A stretch of 64,000 nucleotides of DNA, from NCBI RefSeq assembly GCF_005250615.1, contig NZ_SULM01000004.1:248001-312000 (forward strand), read 5' to 3'. A model generated the notes under the pieces. That model was not told where the DNA came from. It did not search any database and was given only the letters and a program-made list of their open reading frames with translations. This DNA comes from Pseudomonas rhizoryzae (GTDB lineage Bacteria; Pseudomonadota; Gammaproteobacteria; Pseudomonadales; Pseudomonadaceae). Both the position numbers and the translations under genes were made by a program. Below are positions 28,023 through 39,269 of the stretch, piece after piece (position 1 is the first letter of the stretch; each line of letters begins with the position of its first letter).

Positions 28023-29531
28023 TTATTTGAGCGTAATGGTGGTGTTCACCGCGCCGCCGACATCCTGCTCGTCCGGCCAGCGCGTGGTGATGGTCTTGGT
28101 CTGGGTATAGAACAGCACCGCCTGCTTGCCGTAGGGGCCGAGGTCCCCGAGCTTGGAGGCGCGCGAGCCGCTGAAGGAGAACAGCGGCACTGGCACCGGG
28201 ATGGGCACGTTGATGCCCACCTGGCCGACGTCGATGTCTTCCTGGAAACGCCGCGCCGCCGCGCCGGAACGGGTGAAGAGGGCGACGCCGTTGCCATTGG
28301 GATTGGCGTTGATCAGGGCGATGGCCTCGTCCAGGGTGGCCGCCTGCATCACGCAGAGCACCGGGCCGAACAGCTCTTCGCGATACAGCGTCATCTCTGG
28401 CGTCACCCCGGTGAACAGGGTGGGGCCGACGAAGTTGCCTTGCTCGTAGCGATCGACCTGGACGTTGCGCCCATCCAGTTCCAGCGTTGCGCCTTCGCTC
28501 ACGCCGCGCTCGATCAGCCCACTGACCCGGTCCAGCGCCTGGCAGGAGATCAGCGGGCCGACATCGGTACCGGTTTCGTGGCCCGCGCCGACCTTGAGGC
28601 TGCGGGCCTTGGCCACCAGGTCCGGCACCCAGCTGTTGGCTTCACCCACCAGCACCACCACCGAGACCGCCATGCAGCGCTGGCCGGCCGCGCCGAAGGC
28701 GGCGCCCACCAGGTTCGCCAGGGTCTGTTCGCGCGGCGCATCGGGCATGACCACCGCATGGTTCTTGGCGCCCATCATGCACTGCACGCGCTTGCCGGCC
28801 TCGCTGGCGCGCCGATAGACGTGGGTGCCGACGCGGGTGGAACCGACGAAGGACAGCGCCTTGATGTCCGGGTGATCACAGAGGGCGTCCACCACCGCCG
28901 GTCCGCCATGGACCACGTTGAGCACCCCGGGCGGCACTCCGGCTTCCAGCGCCAGCTCGGCCAGACGCATGGTCACCAAGGGATCCTGCTCCGAGGGCTT
29001 GAGCACGAAGGTATTACCGCAGGCGATGGCCATGGGAAACATCCACAGCGGGATCATCGCCGGGAAGTTGAACGGGGTGATGCCCGCGCAGACGCCCAGG
29101 GGTTGCAGCAGGGTATAGGTGTCCACCCCGCTGGCGACATTGTTGGCCAGCTCGCCCAGTTGCAGATTGCCGATGCCCGCCGCGTGCTCCACCACCTCCA
29201 GGCCACGGAAGACATCGCCCTCGGCGTCCGCCAGGGTCTTGCCCTGCTCGGCCGTCAGCAGGGCGGCCAGCTCCGTCATATGCTCGCGAATCAGTTGCTG
29301 ATAGCGCAGGAAGATCCGCGCCCTTGTGCCTATGGGCGTCTTGCGCCAGCTGGCGAAGGCCGTCTTGGCGCTGGCGACGGCGCGCTGCACTTCCTCGGCG
29401 GTGGCGAAGGGCACCCGCGCCAAGACTTCCTGGGTGGCCGGATTGATCACCTCGCGGCTCTCGCTGCTGGTGGAGGTGACGAACTGGCCGTCGATCAGCA
29501 GCGGTACGTTACGGATAGCGGTCTGGGTCAT
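28023..29531 (-). CDS. mmsA: Methylmalonate-semialdehyde dehydrogenase (CoA-acylating)
   Basis: The 502-residue aldehyde dehydrogenase converts methylmalonate semialdehyde plus CoA and NAD to propionyl-CoA, the last step of valine catabolism. [17 protein letters not shown] marks the MmsA branch, KPSEQDPL binds the cofactor, and the catalytic cysteine lies in [11 protein letters not shown]. The ATG overlaps the stop of the upstream acyl-CoA synthetase gene by 4 nt, so the proteins are coupled. Confidence 0.95.
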   Translation of the reverse strand: MTQTAIRNVPLLIDGQFVTSTSSESREVINPATQEVLARVPFATAEEVQRAVASAKTAFASWRKTPIGTRARIFLRYQQLIREHMTELAALLTAEQGKTLADAEGDVFRGLEVVEHAAGIGNLQLGELANNVASGVDTYTLLQPLGVCAGITPFNFPAMIPLWMFPMAIACGNTFVLKPSEQDPLVTMRLAELALEAGVPPGVLNVVHGGPAVVDALCDHPDIKALSFVGSTRVGTHVYRRASEAGKRVQCMMGAKNHAVVMPDAPREQTLANLVGAAFGAAGQRCMAVSVVVLVGEANSWVPDLVAKARSLKVGAGHETGTDVGPLISCQALDRVSGLIERGVSEGATLELDGRNVQVDRYEQGNFVGPTLFTGVTPEMTLYREELFGPVLCVMQAATLDEAIALINANPNGNGVALFTRSGAAARRFQEDIDVGQVGINVPIPVPVPLFSFSGSRASKLGDLGPYGKQAVLFYTQTKTITTRWPDEQDVGGAVNTTITLK

Positions 29532-31255
29532 GACAGGGATTCCTGGGCAGTGGGAGCGGAAGCGGGATGGTCGGCGAAGTCTTCTTCGGCATAGTCGTGG
29601 ACGTCGGGCGTCCCCTGGCCGCGGCGCTGCACCTCGCCCAGGCGCAACTCGATGCGGCGGATCTTGCCGGACAGCGTCTTGGGCAGTTCGCTGACGAACT
29701 GCAGGCGGCGTACCCGCTTGTAGGGCGACAGGCAGCCGCGGGCGAAGTCAAGCAACTCCTTGGCGAGGGGTGCCGAGGGCGGATGACCCGCGGCGAGGAT
29801 GACGAAAGCCTTGGGTACATTGAGCCGCAAGGGATCGGGGCTGGGCACCACGGCCACTTCCATCACCGCGGGATGCTCGATCAGGGCGCTTTCCAGTTCG
29901 AAGGGGCTGATGCGGTAGTCCGATGACTTGAAGACGTCATCGGCGCGCCCGACGAAGGTGATGTAGCCGTCGGCGTCGCGTATCGCGGTATCACCGGTGC
30001 GGTAATGGCCGTCGCGCATCACTTCGGCGGTCTTTTCCGGGCTGTCTTCGTAGCCAAGCATCAGGCCAGCCGGTCTTGGCTGCAGCGCCAAGGCCACTTC
30101 GCCGTCATCGCCCGGCTGGCCATCGGCGTCCAGCAACTCGACGCGGCAGCCCGGTAGGGGCCGGCCCATGGAGCCCGGTTTGAGTGGCTGGCCCGGCGTA
30201 TTGCCCACCAGCGCCGTGGTTTCCGACTGGCCGAAGCCATCGCGCAAGGCCAGGCCCCAGGCCGCCTGCAGGCTGTCGATGATTTCCGGATTGAGCGGCT
30301 CGCCGGCCCCGACCAGCTCGCGCAGGTGCAGCCGGTCGCGATAAGCCGCCAGATCCTCCTGGATCAGCATGCGCCACACCGTGGGCGGCGCGCAGAGGCT
30401 GGTCACCGGGTAGCGCGCCAGCACCTCCAGCAGTGCCTGGGCCTTGAAGCGCGGCACGTCATGGATGAACACGCAGGCCCCGGCGTTCCAGGGGGCGAAG
30501 ACGCAACTCCAGGCGTGCTTGGCCCAGCCGGGAGAGGAAATGTTGAGGTGCACGTCGCCCGGTTGCAGACCGATCCAGTAAAGCGTGGAGAGGTGTCCGA
30601 CCGGATAGCTGCTGTGGCTGTGCAGCACCAGCTTTGGCCGCGAGGTGGTCCCCGAGGTGAAATAGAGCAGCAGCGGATCCTCGGCCCGGGTCGGCCCATC
30701 GGGGAGGAAGTCGCTGGCGCAGTCGGCCGGTGCATAGGGCTGCCAGCCGGCCACCGGCGTGCCGACGCAGATACGGGTCAGACTTGGGGCCAGGCTGGCG
30801 CAGCGCTCCGTATGGGCGCTGCCCACTACCAGATGGGCAATGCGGCCACGCTGCACGCGATCCTGCAAATCGGCATCGCTCAGCAGGGTAGTGGCGGGCA
30901 CTACCACGGCACCCAGCTTGAAGGCGCCCAGCAGCGTCTCCCAAAGCGCCACCTCGTTGCCCAGCATCACCAGGATGCGCTCGCCGCGGCGCACGCCCTG
31001 GGCGCGCAGGAAATTGGCGGTGCGATTGGACGCCAGGCTCAGCTCGGCGAAGCTGTAACGCTCCTCCCGGCCCTCGGCATCCAGCCGCCACAGTGCCGGG
31101 CCGGGCTGCTCCGCCGCCAGTCGATCGAAATGATCAAGCGCCCAGTTGAAGTACTCCAGCTGCGGCCAGCGAAAATCGCGGACGGCGGTGGCGTAGTCGG
31201 TGCGATGGCGCAGCAGGAAGTCGCGCGCTTCGCGAAAGGCTTCACCGGCCGTCAT
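29528..31255 (-). CDS. AMP-forming acyl-CoA synthetase
   Basis: The 575-residue ANL-family ligase activates a carboxylic acid with ATP and CoA. The phosphate-binding loop [17 protein letters not shown], the adenine motif [33 protein letters not shown] and the C-terminal catalytic lysine region [11 protein letters not shown] are all present. As first gene of the mms operon it may activate isobutyrate or a related short branched acid, feeding the valine pathway from outside. The sequence resembles medium/short-chain ligases more than acetyl-CoA synthetase. I placed the start at the ATG at 31255; the ATG at 31276 is possible. Confidence 0.85.
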   Translation of the reverse strand: MTAGEAFREARDFLLRHRTDYATAVRDFRWPQLEYFNWALDHFDRLAAEQPGPALWRLDAEGREERYSFAELSLASNRTANFLRAQGVRRGERILVMLGNEVALWETLLGAFKLGAVVVPATTLLSDADLQDRVQRGRIAHLVVGSAHTERCASLAPSLTRICVGTPVAGWQPYAPADCASDFLPDGPTRAEDPLLLYFTSGTTSRPKLVLHSHSSYPVGHLSTLYWIGLQPGDVHLNISSPGWAKHAWSCVFAPWNAGACVFIHDVPRFKAQALLEVLARYPVTSLCAPPTVWRMLIQEDLAAYRDRLHLRELVGAGEPLNPEIIDSLQAAWGLALRDGFGQSETTALVGNTPGQPLKPGSMGRPLPGCRVELLDADGQPGDDGEVALALQPRPAGLMLGYEDSPEKTAEVMRDGHYRTGDTAIRDADGYITFVGRADDVFKSSDYRISPFELESALIEHPAVMEVAVVPSPDPLRLNVPKAFVILAAGHPPSAPLAKELLDFARGCLSPYKRVRRLQFVSELPKTLSGKIRRIELRLGEVQRRGQGTPDVHDYAEEDFADHPASAPTAQESLS

Positions 31256-31422
31256 GGCGTCACCCCGGGACGGCACCGTACGGACAACGTGGGACGACAG
31301 CCGGCCTGGCAGCCGGGCAGGGCGTGATCGTGGGTCATGAGTGACTGCTCTCTTTATTGTTGTTGGCTAGCAGCTGGCCGCGCCGTCACCACTCGTGACG
31401 CGACCTGGTAAGCAGTATAGTT

Positions 31423-31459
31423 CTGGCAAAAGTCCCTTGGCTTCCGGCAAAAACGCCAG
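31423..31459. promoter_or_regulatory. Direct and inverted repeats between LysR gene and mms operon
   Basis: CTGGCAAAA (31423-31431) and CCGGCAAAA (31444-31452) are direct repeats exactly 21 bp apart, two helical turns. CTGGC (31423-31427) is also inverted to GCCAG (31455-31459). This is the layout of a LysR binding region, and it ends just before the divergent LysR start at 31466. Such placement would give autoregulation as well as control of the mms operon. Confidence 0.45.
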
Positions 31460-31465
31460 ACCGAT

Positions 31466-32422
31466 ATGCAAAAATCCAATAACCCGGCCGCGCGTCTCGA
31501 CTGGGACGATCTCAGGTTCTTCCTGGAGGTCGCCCGTACCCAGAAGGCCAGCAGCGCCGCGCGACGGCTGGGCGTCGACTACACCACCGTCTCCCGGCGG
31601 ATCTCCTCCCTGGAAAAGGCCTTGGGGGCGCTGCTGTTCGAAAAGTCGCGCAGCACCGGCTTCAGCCTCACCATGGAAGGCCAACGACTGCTGGTGCATG
31701 CCGAAACCCTGGAAAGCACCCTGCAGACCGCCTGCGAGCAGATTTCGGATACCCGCCTGGCGCCTTCCGGTCAGGTACGTATCGGTGCCACCGAAGGCTT
31801 CGGCAGCTACTTCGTGGCGCCCCAGTTGAGCTTTTTCCAGGATCGCTATCCGGGTATCACCCTGGAAGTGCTGCCGGTCCCGCACTTCGTCAACCTGTCG
31901 CGCCGCGAAGCCGACATCGCCATCACCCTGGAGCGCCCCGAGCGCGGGCCCTACGTCTGTTGCAAGCTGTGCGACTACCGGCTGCGCCTGTACGCCACCC
32001 CCGAGTACCTGGCGACCCATCCGGCCATCGCCGAGCCGGCGGACCTGCGCAGCCACAGCTTCATCACCTATGTCGACGACCTGGCCTTCAGCCCTGAACT
32101 GCTCTACCTCGAACGCATCCTGCCCGAGGCCAGCAGCGCCCTGCGCAGCACCAGCGTGATCGCCCAGTACCAGGCGGCGCTCTGCAGCCACGCCCTGGCC
32201 ATTCTGCCGTGCTTCCTCGCCGAGCCCGATAGCCGGCTGGTGTCGCTCTTGCCGGAGCAGATCCAGATCACCCGCCAGTTCTGGCTCTATTACCGCGAAG
32301 ACCTGCGCCGTCTGAGACGCATCACCCTGGTCTCCGACTACCTGCGTGCCTGCGCCGATGCCAATCGCGACTTCCTCCTCGGCGAAACCCGAGTGCCGCG
32401 GCTGGGCTGGCTGGAGAGTTGA
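31466..32422 (+). CDS. LysR-family regulator, probable controller of the valine operon
   Basis: The 318-residue protein has a LysR helix-turn-helix (residues about 12-70: LRFFLEVARTQKASSAARRL, VSRRISSLEKALGALLFEK) and an effector-binding domain beyond residue 95. It is divergent from the acyl-CoA synthetase-mmsA-mmsB operon, the classic position of a LysR activator. In P. aeruginosa the mms genes are controlled by an AraC-type MmsR, so this is a different regulatory solution. Effector unknown. Confidence 0.85.
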   Translation: MQKSNNPAARLDWDDLRFFLEVARTQKASSAARRLGVDYTTVSRRISSLEKALGALLFEKSRSTGFSLTMEGQRLLVHAETLESTLQTACEQISDTRLAPSGQVRIGATEGFGSYFVAPQLSFFQDRYPGITLEVLPVPHFVNLSRREADIAITLERPERGPYVCCKLCDYRLRLYATPEYLATHPAIAEPADLRSHSFITYVDDLAFSPELLYLERILPEASSALRSTSVIAQYQAALCSHALAILPCFLAEPDSRLVSLLPEQIQITRQFWLYYREDLRRLRRITLVSDYLRACADANRDFLLGETRVPRLGWLES

Positions 32423-32520
32423 AGTCCGTCACCGACCGCTGTGGCACCCCCGGACAACGTCGGGGTCTCAGACCTGTCGGTCGTCCGTCGACGGCCTCCA
32501 GTGAACAGATGGGAACGGCA

Positions 32521-32967
32521 ATGGAACGATATCAGGCATTGAGTCAGGCGCTGAGCAAGGCGGCCGAGCGGGAAGAAGCCTATTGGCAAGGACTGGAGCG
32601 TCGCCTGCATGAATTGCCGGATTGCTTCACCCGCTATCTGGGGTTGACCCCCACGGATCAGGTGGATGCCGGGCTGGGCCTGGAAAGGCGCGTCGATGGC
32701 AACATCGTGCGCGAGCTGGAAGTCTATGCCCGCTACGACCTCACGGTGATCGTCGATGACCTGGCGGGCACTCCCCAAACCTTCGCCGTGGGCCTGTCCT
32801 TCTTCTATACCAACGATCATTTCGTCCTGAAGGAGCGTGAGGGTGAATTCTCCGTCGCCCTCGAACCCCAGGACGATCCCGACCGCTTCTGGGCCGAGGG
32901 TTGCCGCGAGATCTACGACTCCCTCGCTCGGCGCATCCGCAGCAAGACGCTGCCCGCCATCGAATGA
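32521..32967 (+). CDS. Conserved-looking protein of unknown function
   Basis: The 148-residue soluble protein starts MERYQALSQALSKAAEREEA. It has a charged N-terminal helix, a central LTVIVDDLAGTPQTFAVGLS beta segment and an acidic C-terminal half. I recognise no domain. It has good codon use and a separate position between the LysR gene and tig, 98 nt after the LysR stop. It may be a cytoplasmic housekeeping protein; nothing links it to a pathway. Confidence 0.7.
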   Translation: MERYQALSQALSKAAEREEAYWQGLERRLHELPDCFTRYLGLTPTDQVDAGLGLERRVDGNIVRELEVYARYDLTVIVDDLAGTPQTFAVGLSFFYTNDHFVLKEREGEFSVALEPQDDPDRFWAEGCREIYDSLARRIRSKTLPAIE

Positions 32968-33141
32968 GGGAGGAGGGCGATCTGCCAGGGCGGCGGTCGC
33001 GACCTGGTTGCCGTTGCGATGAACAGCGTGCGCACCCTTGGATCATGCCAGGTGACTTCGCTTGAGACTCTCTCTAGAATGGTTGCCCTTGATTCTGGGG
33101 GGTCGGGTTGCCGGCCCGTTCTTGTGCCACGAGGAATATCC

Positions 33142-34452
33142 ATGCAAGTTTCCGTTGAAAACACCTCTGCTCTCGAGCGTCGCATGACCATTGGCGTGCC
33201 GGCCGAGCGTATCGAAACCGAAGTGAACAAGCGTCTGCAGCAGACCGCGCAGCGTGCCAAGGTTCCCGGTTTCCGCCCGGGCAAGGTCCCCATGAGCGTC
33301 ATCCGTCAGCGCTACGAAGCCTCGGCTCGTCAGGAAGCCTTGGGTGATCTCATTCAGGAAACCTTCTACGAAGCCGTCGTCGAGCAGAAGCTCAACCCGG
33401 CCGGCGCACCCGCCGTCGAACCCAAGGTGTTCGAGAAGGGCAAGGATCTGGAATACGTCGCCACCTTTGAAGTCTTCCCCGAGTTCGAAGTCAAGGGCCT
33501 GGACGGCATCGAGATCGAGCGCCAGGAGTCCAGCGTCCAGGACGCCGACATCGACAAGATGCTCGACGTACTGCGCAAGCAGGGCACCCGTTACGAAGCC
33601 GTCGACCGCGCTGCCGCCAATGACGACCAGGTCACCATCGACTTCGTCGGCACCCGTGATGGCGAGCCCTTCGCTGGCGGTTCCGCCGAAGGCACCAAGC
33701 TGGTCCTGGGCTCCGGCCGCATGATCCCCGGTTTCGAAGACGGCCTGGTTGGCGCCAAGGCCGGTGAAGAGCGCGTGCTCGACCTGACCTTCCCCGAGGA
33801 CTATCAGAATCTGGACCTGGCCGGCAAAGCCGTGCAGTTCAAGGTCACCGTCAAGGAAGTGGCCGCTCCCGAGCTGCCCGAACTGAACGAAGCCTTCTTC
33901 AAGCAGTTCGGCGTGGAAGAGACCACCGTCGAAGGTTTCCGCACCGAAGTGCGCAAGAACATGGAGCGCGAACTGCGCCAGGCGCTCAAGACCAAGGTTA
34001 AGAACCAGGTCATGGACGGTCTGCTGGCAGCCAACCAGATCGACGTTCCGGCTGCCCTGATCAGCAACGAAGTGGACCGTCTGCGTGTCCAGGCCGTCCA
34101 GCAATTCGGTGGCAACATCAACCCCGAGCAACTGCCGGCCGAACTGTTCAGCGAGCAGGCCAAGCGCCGCGTACTGCTGGGTCTGATCATCGCCGAGATG
34201 GTCAAGCAGTTCGAGCTCAAGCCCGATGATGCCCGCGTTCGCGAGCTGATCGAGGAAATGGCTGCTGCCTACCAGGAGCCCGAGCAGGTCGTGAAGTGGT
34301 ACTACCAGAACGAGCAGCAACTCAACGAAGTGCGTTCGGTTGTACTGGAAGAACAAGTGGTGGATACTGTCCTCAAGCAGGCAAAAGTCACCGACAAGCA
34401 GGTCTCCTACGAGGACGCGGTCAAACCGGCCGAGGCTCCGCAAGCAGCCTGA
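33142..34452 (+). CDS. tig: Trigger factor
   Basis: The 436-residue ribosome-associated chaperone and peptidyl-prolyl isomerase binds nascent chains at the tunnel exit. The N-terminal ribosome-binding domain has the signature GFRPGKVP near residues 43-50, the FKBP-like domain lies around 150-245 ([25 protein letters not shown]) and a long helical C-terminal domain follows. The ATG at 33142 with GAGGA 7 nt upstream is the start; the longer open frame is not used. It heads the tig-clpP-clpX-lon proteostasis cluster. Confidence 0.96.
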   Translation: MQVSVENTSALERRMTIGVPAERIETEVNKRLQQTAQRAKVPGFRPGKVPMSVIRQRYEASARQEALGDLIQETFYEAVVEQKLNPAGAPAVEPKVFEKGKDLEYVATFEVFPEFEVKGLDGIEIERQESSVQDADIDKMLDVLRKQGTRYEAVDRAAANDDQVTIDFVGTRDGEPFAGGSAEGTKLVLGSGRMIPGFEDGLVGAKAGEERVLDLTFPEDYQNLDLAGKAVQFKVTVKEVAAPELPELNEAFFKQFGVEETTVEGFRTEVRKNMERELRQALKTKVKNQVMDGLLAANQIDVPAALISNEVDRLRVQAVQQFGGNINPEQLPAELFSEQAKRRVLLGLIIAEMVKQFELKPDDARVRELIEEMAAAYQEPEQVVKWYYQNEQQLNEVRSVVLEEQVVDTVLKQAKVTDKQVSYEDAVKPAEAPQAA

Positions 34453-34475
34453 TCTGCCTGAAATCGCTAGTCCAT

Positions 34476-34508
34476 ATAAGCCAGCCTCGTGCTGGCTTAT
34501 GTGTTTTT
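34476..34508 (+). terminator. Terminator between tig and clpP
   Basis: ATAAGCCAGC (34476-34485) pairs with GCTGGCTTAT (34491-34500), loop CTCGT, followed by GTGTTTTT. It gives tig and clpP at least partly separate transcription. Confidence 0.8.
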
Positions 34509-34541
34509 GACAGGTCATCCAGAAGGGAGCTAGTGCAGGAC

Positions 34542-35183
34542 ATGTCCCGCAATTCTTACATGCAATCCATGCCCGATATTCAAGCCGCTGGCGGTCTGGT
34601 TCCCATGGTGGTGGAGCAATCCGCCCGGGGCGAGCGCGCCTATGACATCTACTCCCGGCTGCTCAAGGAGCGCGTCATCTTCCTGGTAGGCCAGGTCGAG
34701 GACTACATGGCCAACCTGGTCGTCGCCCAGTTGCTGTTCCTGGAAGCCGAGAATCCTGACAAGGACATCCACCTCTATATCAACAGCCCGGGTGGCTCCG
34801 TGACTGCTGGCATGTCGATCTACGACACCATGCAGTTCATCAAGCCCGACGTCTCCACCATCTGCATCGGCCAGGCCTGCAGCATGGGTGCGCTGCTGCT
34901 CGCCGGTGGCGCCGCCGAGAAGCGCTTCTGCCTGCCGCATTCGCGGATGATGATTCACCAGCCGCTGGGCGGCTTCCAGGGTCAGGCTTCGGACATCGAA
35001 ATTCACGCCCGTGAAATTTTGACCATCCGCGAGCGTCTGAACAAAGTACTGGCGCACCACACCGGCCAGCCCATGGACGTGATCGCTCGCGATACCGACC
35101 GTGACAACTTCATGAGTGGCCCCGAAGCCGTTGCCTACGGCCTGATCGACAAGGTCCTCGAGAAGCGCAACATCCCCGCCTGA
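34542..35183 (+). CDS. clpP: ATP-dependent Clp protease proteolytic subunit
   Basis: The 213-residue serine protease forms the tetradecameric chamber that degrades proteins delivered by ClpX or ClpA. The nucleophile lies in [11 protein letters not shown] and the histidine in MMIHQPLGG. The start at 34542 gives [14 protein letters not shown], a short propeptide normal for Pseudomonas ClpP. clpX follows 109 nt later. It is distinct from the orphan ClpP-like gene at 24236. Confidence 0.96.
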   Translation: MSRNSYMQSMPDIQAAGGLVPMVVEQSARGERAYDIYSRLLKERVIFLVGQVEDYMANLVVAQLLFLEAENPDKDIHLYINSPGGSVTAGMSIYDTMQFIKPDVSTICIGQACSMGALLLAGGAAEKRFCLPHSRMMIHQPLGGFQGQASDIEIHAREILTIRERLNKVLAHHTGQPMDVIARDTDRDNFMSGPEAVAYGLIDKVLEKRNIPA

Positions 35184-35292
35184 CCCCGCCTTGACCACCT
35201 GCCCAGGCGCTGGCGTTTGGGCAGGTAGGCTTGAAAAACCGTGCAATTGGCTCCATCTTGTTGATGTAAGCACATTCCATTGGATCGATCGA

Positions 35293-36573
35293 ATGACAGA
35301 TACGCGCAATAGCGACGATAACGGCAAGCTGCTTTACTGCTCCTTCTGCGGCAAGAGTCAGCACGAAGTACGTAAATTGATCGCTGGACCCTCCGTCTTC
35401 ATCTGCGACGAATGCGTCGACCTGTGCAATGACATCATCCGTGAGGAAGTTCAGGAAGCCCAGGCCGAAAGCAATGCGCACAAGCTGCCCGCGCCGAAGG
35501 AAATCAGCGCCATCCTCGACCAGTATGTCATTGGTCAGCAGCGTGCCAAGCGTGTCCTCGCGGTTGCCGTCTACAACCACTACAAGCGCTTGAACCAGCG
35601 CGAGAAGAAGGACGACGTCGAGCTGGGCAAGAGCAACATCCTGCTCATCGGCCCCACTGGCTCGGGCAAGACCCTGCTCGCGGAAACCTTGGCTCGTCTG
35701 CTCAACGTACCCTTCACCATCGCGGATGCCACCACCCTGACCGAAGCCGGTTACGTGGGTGAGGACGTCGAAAACATCATTCAGAAGCTGTTGCAGAAGT
35801 GCGACTACGATGTGGAAAAGGCCCAGATGGGCATCGTCTACATCGACGAGATCGACAAGATCTCGCGCAAGTCCGACAACCCCTCCATTACCCGTGACGT
35901 CTCGGGTGAGGGTGTGCAGCAGGCGTTGTTGAAACTGATCGAAGGCACCGTGGCTTCGGTACCGCCCCAGGGTGGTCGCAAGCATCCCCAGCAGGAATTC
36001 CTGCAGGTTGATACGCGCAACATCCTGTTCATCTGCGGCGGCGCCTTCGCTGGCCTGGAGAAGGTCATCCAGAATCGCTCCACCAAGGGCGGCGGCATCG
36101 GCTTCAACGCCGAAGTACGCAGTCAGGAGCTGGGCAAGAAGATCGGTGAATCGCTGCGCGATGCCGAACCCGAAGACTTGGTGAAATTCGGCCTGATCCC
36201 CGAGTTCGTTGGCCGTCTGCCGGTCATCGCGACCCTGGACGAGCTGGACGAGCCAGCGCTCATGCAGATCCTCACCGAGCCGAAGAACGCCCTGACCAAG
36301 CAGTACGCCAAGCTGTTCGAGATGGAAGACGTCGACCTCGAATTCCGTCCCGATGCGCTCAAGGCCGTTGCTCGCAAGGCCTTGGAACGCAAGACCGGCG
36401 CTCGTGGCCTGAGATCCATCCTCGAAGGCATCCTGCTCGAGACGATGTACGAGATTCCTTCGCAGAAGGACGTGAGCAAGGTGGTCATCGACGAGAGCGT
36501 CATCGATGGCAGTTCCCAGCCGTTACTCATCTACGAGAACAGCGAGCCCGCCAAGGCGGCACCAGACGCATGA
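35293..36573 (+). CDS. clpX: ClpX unfoldase, ATPase subunit of ClpXP
   Basis: The 426-residue AAA+ protein recognises, unfolds and feeds substrates to ClpP. An N-terminal zinc-binding domain has Cys16, Cys19, Cys38 and Cys41. The Walker A motif is [10 protein letters not shown], Walker B is VYIDEIDKI, and the C-terminal AAA lid includes [12 protein letters not shown] and KTGARGLR. It starts 109 nt after clpP and ends just before a strong terminator. Confidence 0.97.
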   Translation: MTDTRNSDDNGKLLYCSFCGKSQHEVRKLIAGPSVFICDECVDLCNDIIREEVQEAQAESNAHKLPAPKEISAILDQYVIGQQRAKRVLAVAVYNHYKRLNQREKKDDVELGKSNILLIGPTGSGKTLLAETLARLLNVPFTIADATTLTEAGYVGEDVENIIQKLLQKCDYDVEKAQMGIVYIDEIDKISRKSDNPSITRDVSGEGVQQALLKLIEGTVASVPPQGGRKHPQQEFLQVDTRNILFICGGAFAGLEKVIQNRSTKGGGIGFNAEVRSQELGKKIGESLRDAEPEDLVKFGLIPEFVGRLPVIATLDELDEPALMQILTEPKNALTKQYAKLFEMEDVDLEFRPDALKAVARKALERKTGARGLRSILEGILLETMYEIPSQKDVSKVVIDESVIDGSSQPLLIYENSEPAKAAPDA

Positions 36574-36574
36574 C

Positions 36575-36597
36575 AAAAGGGGCTTCGGCCCCTTTTT
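36575..36597 (+). terminator. Rho-independent terminator after clpX
   Basis: AAAAGGGGC, loop TTCG, GCCCCTTTTT is a classic strong terminator separating clpX from lon. Confidence 0.92.
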
Positions 36598-36699
36598 CAT
36601 TTCCGCAACGGTTGTATTTTGCGGCGGCCAACCTCATGTTAGAGAAAACCGAGGCCTTAACCGCATCTGCGGCCGATTATTTGCCGAGACCCGTACCCC

Positions 36700-39096
36700 A
36701 TGACTACGACGATAGAACTTCCCCTGCTGCCCCTACGTGACGTAGTGGTCTATCCCCACATGGTCATCCCGCTGTTCGTCGGAAGGGAAAAGTCCGTCGA
36801 GGCTCTGGAAGCCGCCATGGCCGGCGACAAGCAGATCCTGCTGGTCGCCCAGAAGAATCCCGGCGATGACGATCCCGCTGCGGATGACATGTATCACATG
36901 GGTACGGTCGCTACCGTTCTCCAATTGCTGAAGCTGCCCGATGGCACCGTCAAGGTGCTGGTCGAGGGCGAGCAGCGCGGTCGCATCGACTCCTTCGTGG
37001 AGAACCAGGCCTACGCCCGTGCCCTGGTCACCCTGATCGACGACAGCGAGGCACCGGATCGTGAATCCGAAGTCTTCTCGCGTAGCCTGATGAGCCAGTT
37101 CGAACAGTACGTACAGCTGGGCAAGAAGGTGCCGGCCGAGGTCCTATCCTCGCTGAACAGCATCGAAGATCCCAGCCGCCTGGTCGATACCATGGCCGCC
37201 CACATGGCACTGAAGATCGAGCAAAAGCAGGAAATCCTCGAGATCACCGAGCTCGGCGCGCGTGTCGAGCACGTCCTGGCGCTGCTGGATGCGGAAATCG
37301 ACCTGCTACAGGTGGAGAAGCGTATCCGTGGCCGCGTCAAGAAGCAGATGGAGCGCAGCCAGCGCGAGTACTACCTCAACGAGCAGATGAAGGCCATCCA
37401 GAAAGAACTGGGTGACATCGACGAAGGGCACAACGAGGTCGACGACCTCAAGCGTCGCATCGAGGCCGCTGGGCTACCCAAGGATGCCCTGACCAAGGCC
37501 AATGCCGAGCTGAACAAGCTCAAGCAGATGTCGCCGATGTCGGCCGAGGCCACCGTGGTGCGCTCCTATATCGACTGGCTGGTGAATGTGCCGTGGCAAG
37601 CCGAGAGCAAGGTGCGTTTGGATCTGGGCCGTGCCGAGGAGGTCCTGGACAAGGACCACTACGGTCTCGAAGAGGTGAAAGAACGCATCCTCGAATACCT
37701 CGCCGTACAGAAGCGCGTGAAGAAGGTTCGCGGGCCCGTGCTGTGCCTGGTCGGCCCGCCCGGGGTGGGCAAGACCTCCCTGGCCGAGTCCATCGCTCGC
37801 TCCACCGGCCGCAAGTTCGTGCGCATGGCCCTGGGTGGCGTGCGTGACGAAGCCGAGATCCGCGGTCACCGGCGGACCTACATCGGCTCCATGCCGGGCC
37901 GGCTGATCCAGAAGATGACCAAGGTCGGGGTGCGCAATCCGCTGTTCCTGCTCGATGAAATCGACAAGATGGGCAACGACATGCGCGGCGATCCTGCTTC
38001 CGCGCTGCTTGAGGTGCTCGATCCGGAGCAGAACCATACCTTCAACGATCATTACCTCGAGGTGGATTACGACCTCTCCGATGTGATGTTCGTCTGCACC
38101 GCCAACTCCATGAACATTCCGGCGCCGCTGCTGGATCGTATGGAAGTCATCCGCCTGCCTGGCTATACGGAAGACGAGAAGGTCAACATCGCCACGCGTT
38201 ACCTGATTCCCAAGCAGGTCAAGGCCAATGGTCTGAAGAAGGGCGAGGTCGAATTCGACGAAGCCGCGCTACGCGACGTCATCCGTTATTACACCCGGGA
38301 AGCGGGTGTCCGGAGCCTTGAGCGCCAGGTGGCCAAGGTCTGCCGCAAGGTTGTCAAGGAGCATGCGCTGAGCAAGGCGCGTACCGCCAGCGTCAGCGTG
38401 GACACCCTGGAGCACTGGCTGGGCGTACGTAAATTCCGCTACGGCCTGGCCGAGCAGCAAGACCAGATCGGTCAGGTCACCGGCCTGGCCTGGACCCAGG
38501 TGGGCGGCGAATTGCTGACCATCGAATCCGTGGTCGTGCCCGGCAAGGGCCAGATGATCAAGACCGGCTCCCTGGGCGATGTCATGGCCGAGTCCATCAC
38601 CGCGGCCCTGACCGTGGTGCGTAGCCGCGGTCGCAGCCTGGGGATTCCGAAGGACTTCCACGAGAAGCACGACATCCACATCCACGTTCCCGAGGGCGCT
38701 ACGCCCAAGGATGGCCCAAGTGCTGGTATCGGCATGTGTACGGCGCTGGTCTCCGCCGCCACGCGCATTCCGGTGCGTGCCGACGTGGCCATGACCGGTG
38801 AGATCACCCTGCGTGGTCAGGTGCTGGCCATTGGCGGCCTCAAGGAAAAACTGCTCGCGGCTCACCGGGGTGGCATCCGCACCGTGATCATCCCCGAGGA
38901 AAACGTCCGCGATCTGCGGGACATTCCGGACAACATCAAGGCCGACTTGCAGATCAAGCCGGTCAAATGGATTGACGAGGTCTTGGAGGTTGCGCTGCAA
39001 TACACGCCGGAGCCGCTTCCGGACGATGGTCCGGAGCTCGTCAACAAGGACGAGAAGCGGGATCAGGAAGGCAAGGAGCGCATCAGTACCCACTGA
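36700..39096 (+). CDS. lon: ATP-dependent protease Lon
   Basis: The 798-residue soluble AAA+ protease degrades damaged and short-lived regulatory proteins. The N-terminal substrate domain covers about 1-300, the AAA module has Walker [11 protein letters not shown], and the proteolytic domain carries the Ser-Lys dyad Ser674 (in [12 protein letters not shown]) and Lys717 (in [10 protein letters not shown]), with the 43-residue spacing of E. coli Lon. In most Pseudomonas and enterobacteria hupB follows lon; here ppiD follows directly after a perfect palindromic terminator. Confidence 0.97.
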   Translation: MTTTIELPLLPLRDVVVYPHMVIPLFVGREKSVEALEAAMAGDKQILLVAQKNPGDDDPAADDMYHMGTVATVLQLLKLPDGTVKVLVEGEQRGRIDSFVENQAYARALVTLIDDSEAPDRESEVFSRSLMSQFEQYVQLGKKVPAEVLSSLNSIEDPSRLVDTMAAHMALKIEQKQEILEITELGARVEHVLALLDAEIDLLQVEKRIRGRVKKQMERSQREYYLNEQMKAIQKELGDIDEGHNEVDDLKRRIEAAGLPKDALTKANAELNKLKQMSPMSAEATVVRSYIDWLVNVPWQAESKVRLDLGRAEEVLDKDHYGLEEVKERILEYLAVQKRVKKVRGPVLCLVGPPGVGKTSLAESIARSTGRKFVRMALGGVRDEAEIRGHRRTYIGSMPGRLIQKMTKVGVRNPLFLLDEIDKMGNDMRGDPASALLEVLDPEQNHTFNDHYLEVDYDLSDVMFVCTANSMNIPAPLLDRMEVIRLPGYTEDEKVNIATRYLIPKQVKANGLKKGEVEFDEAALRDVIRYYTREAGVRSLERQVAKVCRKVVKEHALSKARTASVSVDTLEHWLGVRKFRYGLAEQQDQIGQVTGLAWTQVGGELLTIESVVVPGKGQMIKTGSLGDVMAESITAALTVVRSRGRSLGIPKDFHEKHDIHIHVPEGATPKDGPSAGIGMCTALVSAATRIPVRADVAMTGEITLRGQVLAIGGLKEKLLAAHRGGIRTVIIPEENVRDLRDIPDNIKADLQIKPVKWIDEVLEVALQYTPEPLPDDGPELVNKDEKRDQEGKERISTH

Positions 39097-39181
39097 TGGC
39101 GTCCCTAGCCTGATGGGTGGGTCGCCAGGCAGGCATGCTGGCGCGCCACCTTCCTGCTGGATGCAAGGTCCTTGATCGACG

Positions 39182-39209
39182 AAAAGGCGCATCTCGAGAT
39201 GCGCCTTTT
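39182..39209. terminator. Perfect palindromic terminator after lon
   Basis: AAAAGGCGCATCTC and its exact complement GAGATGCGCCTTTT form a 28-bp uninterrupted palindrome. It works in either direction by sequence. It occupies the 173-bp lon-ppiD gap where hupB would be expected. Confidence 0.85.
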
Positions 39210-39269
39210 CGCTATTTGGTATTCGACGATTTCGCCATGGCCGGTCTGGCCACAGCTCGTGGGGGGCAC

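Noticed and set aside
27531-29594. Long plus-strand frame (687 codons) opposite mmsB/mmsA
   Set aside because: It is a His/Gly/Gln-rich mirror of two well supported minus-strand genes, so not a gene.
33043-34518. Minus-strand 491-codon frame opposite tig
   Set aside because: Leu/Gly/Asp-rich mirror of trigger factor; no start signal and no domain.
36598-36699. Heat-shock (sigma-32) promoter for lon, and similarly upstream of clpP
   Set aside because: I searched for CTTGAAA/CCCCAT-type elements and found no pair with correct spacing.
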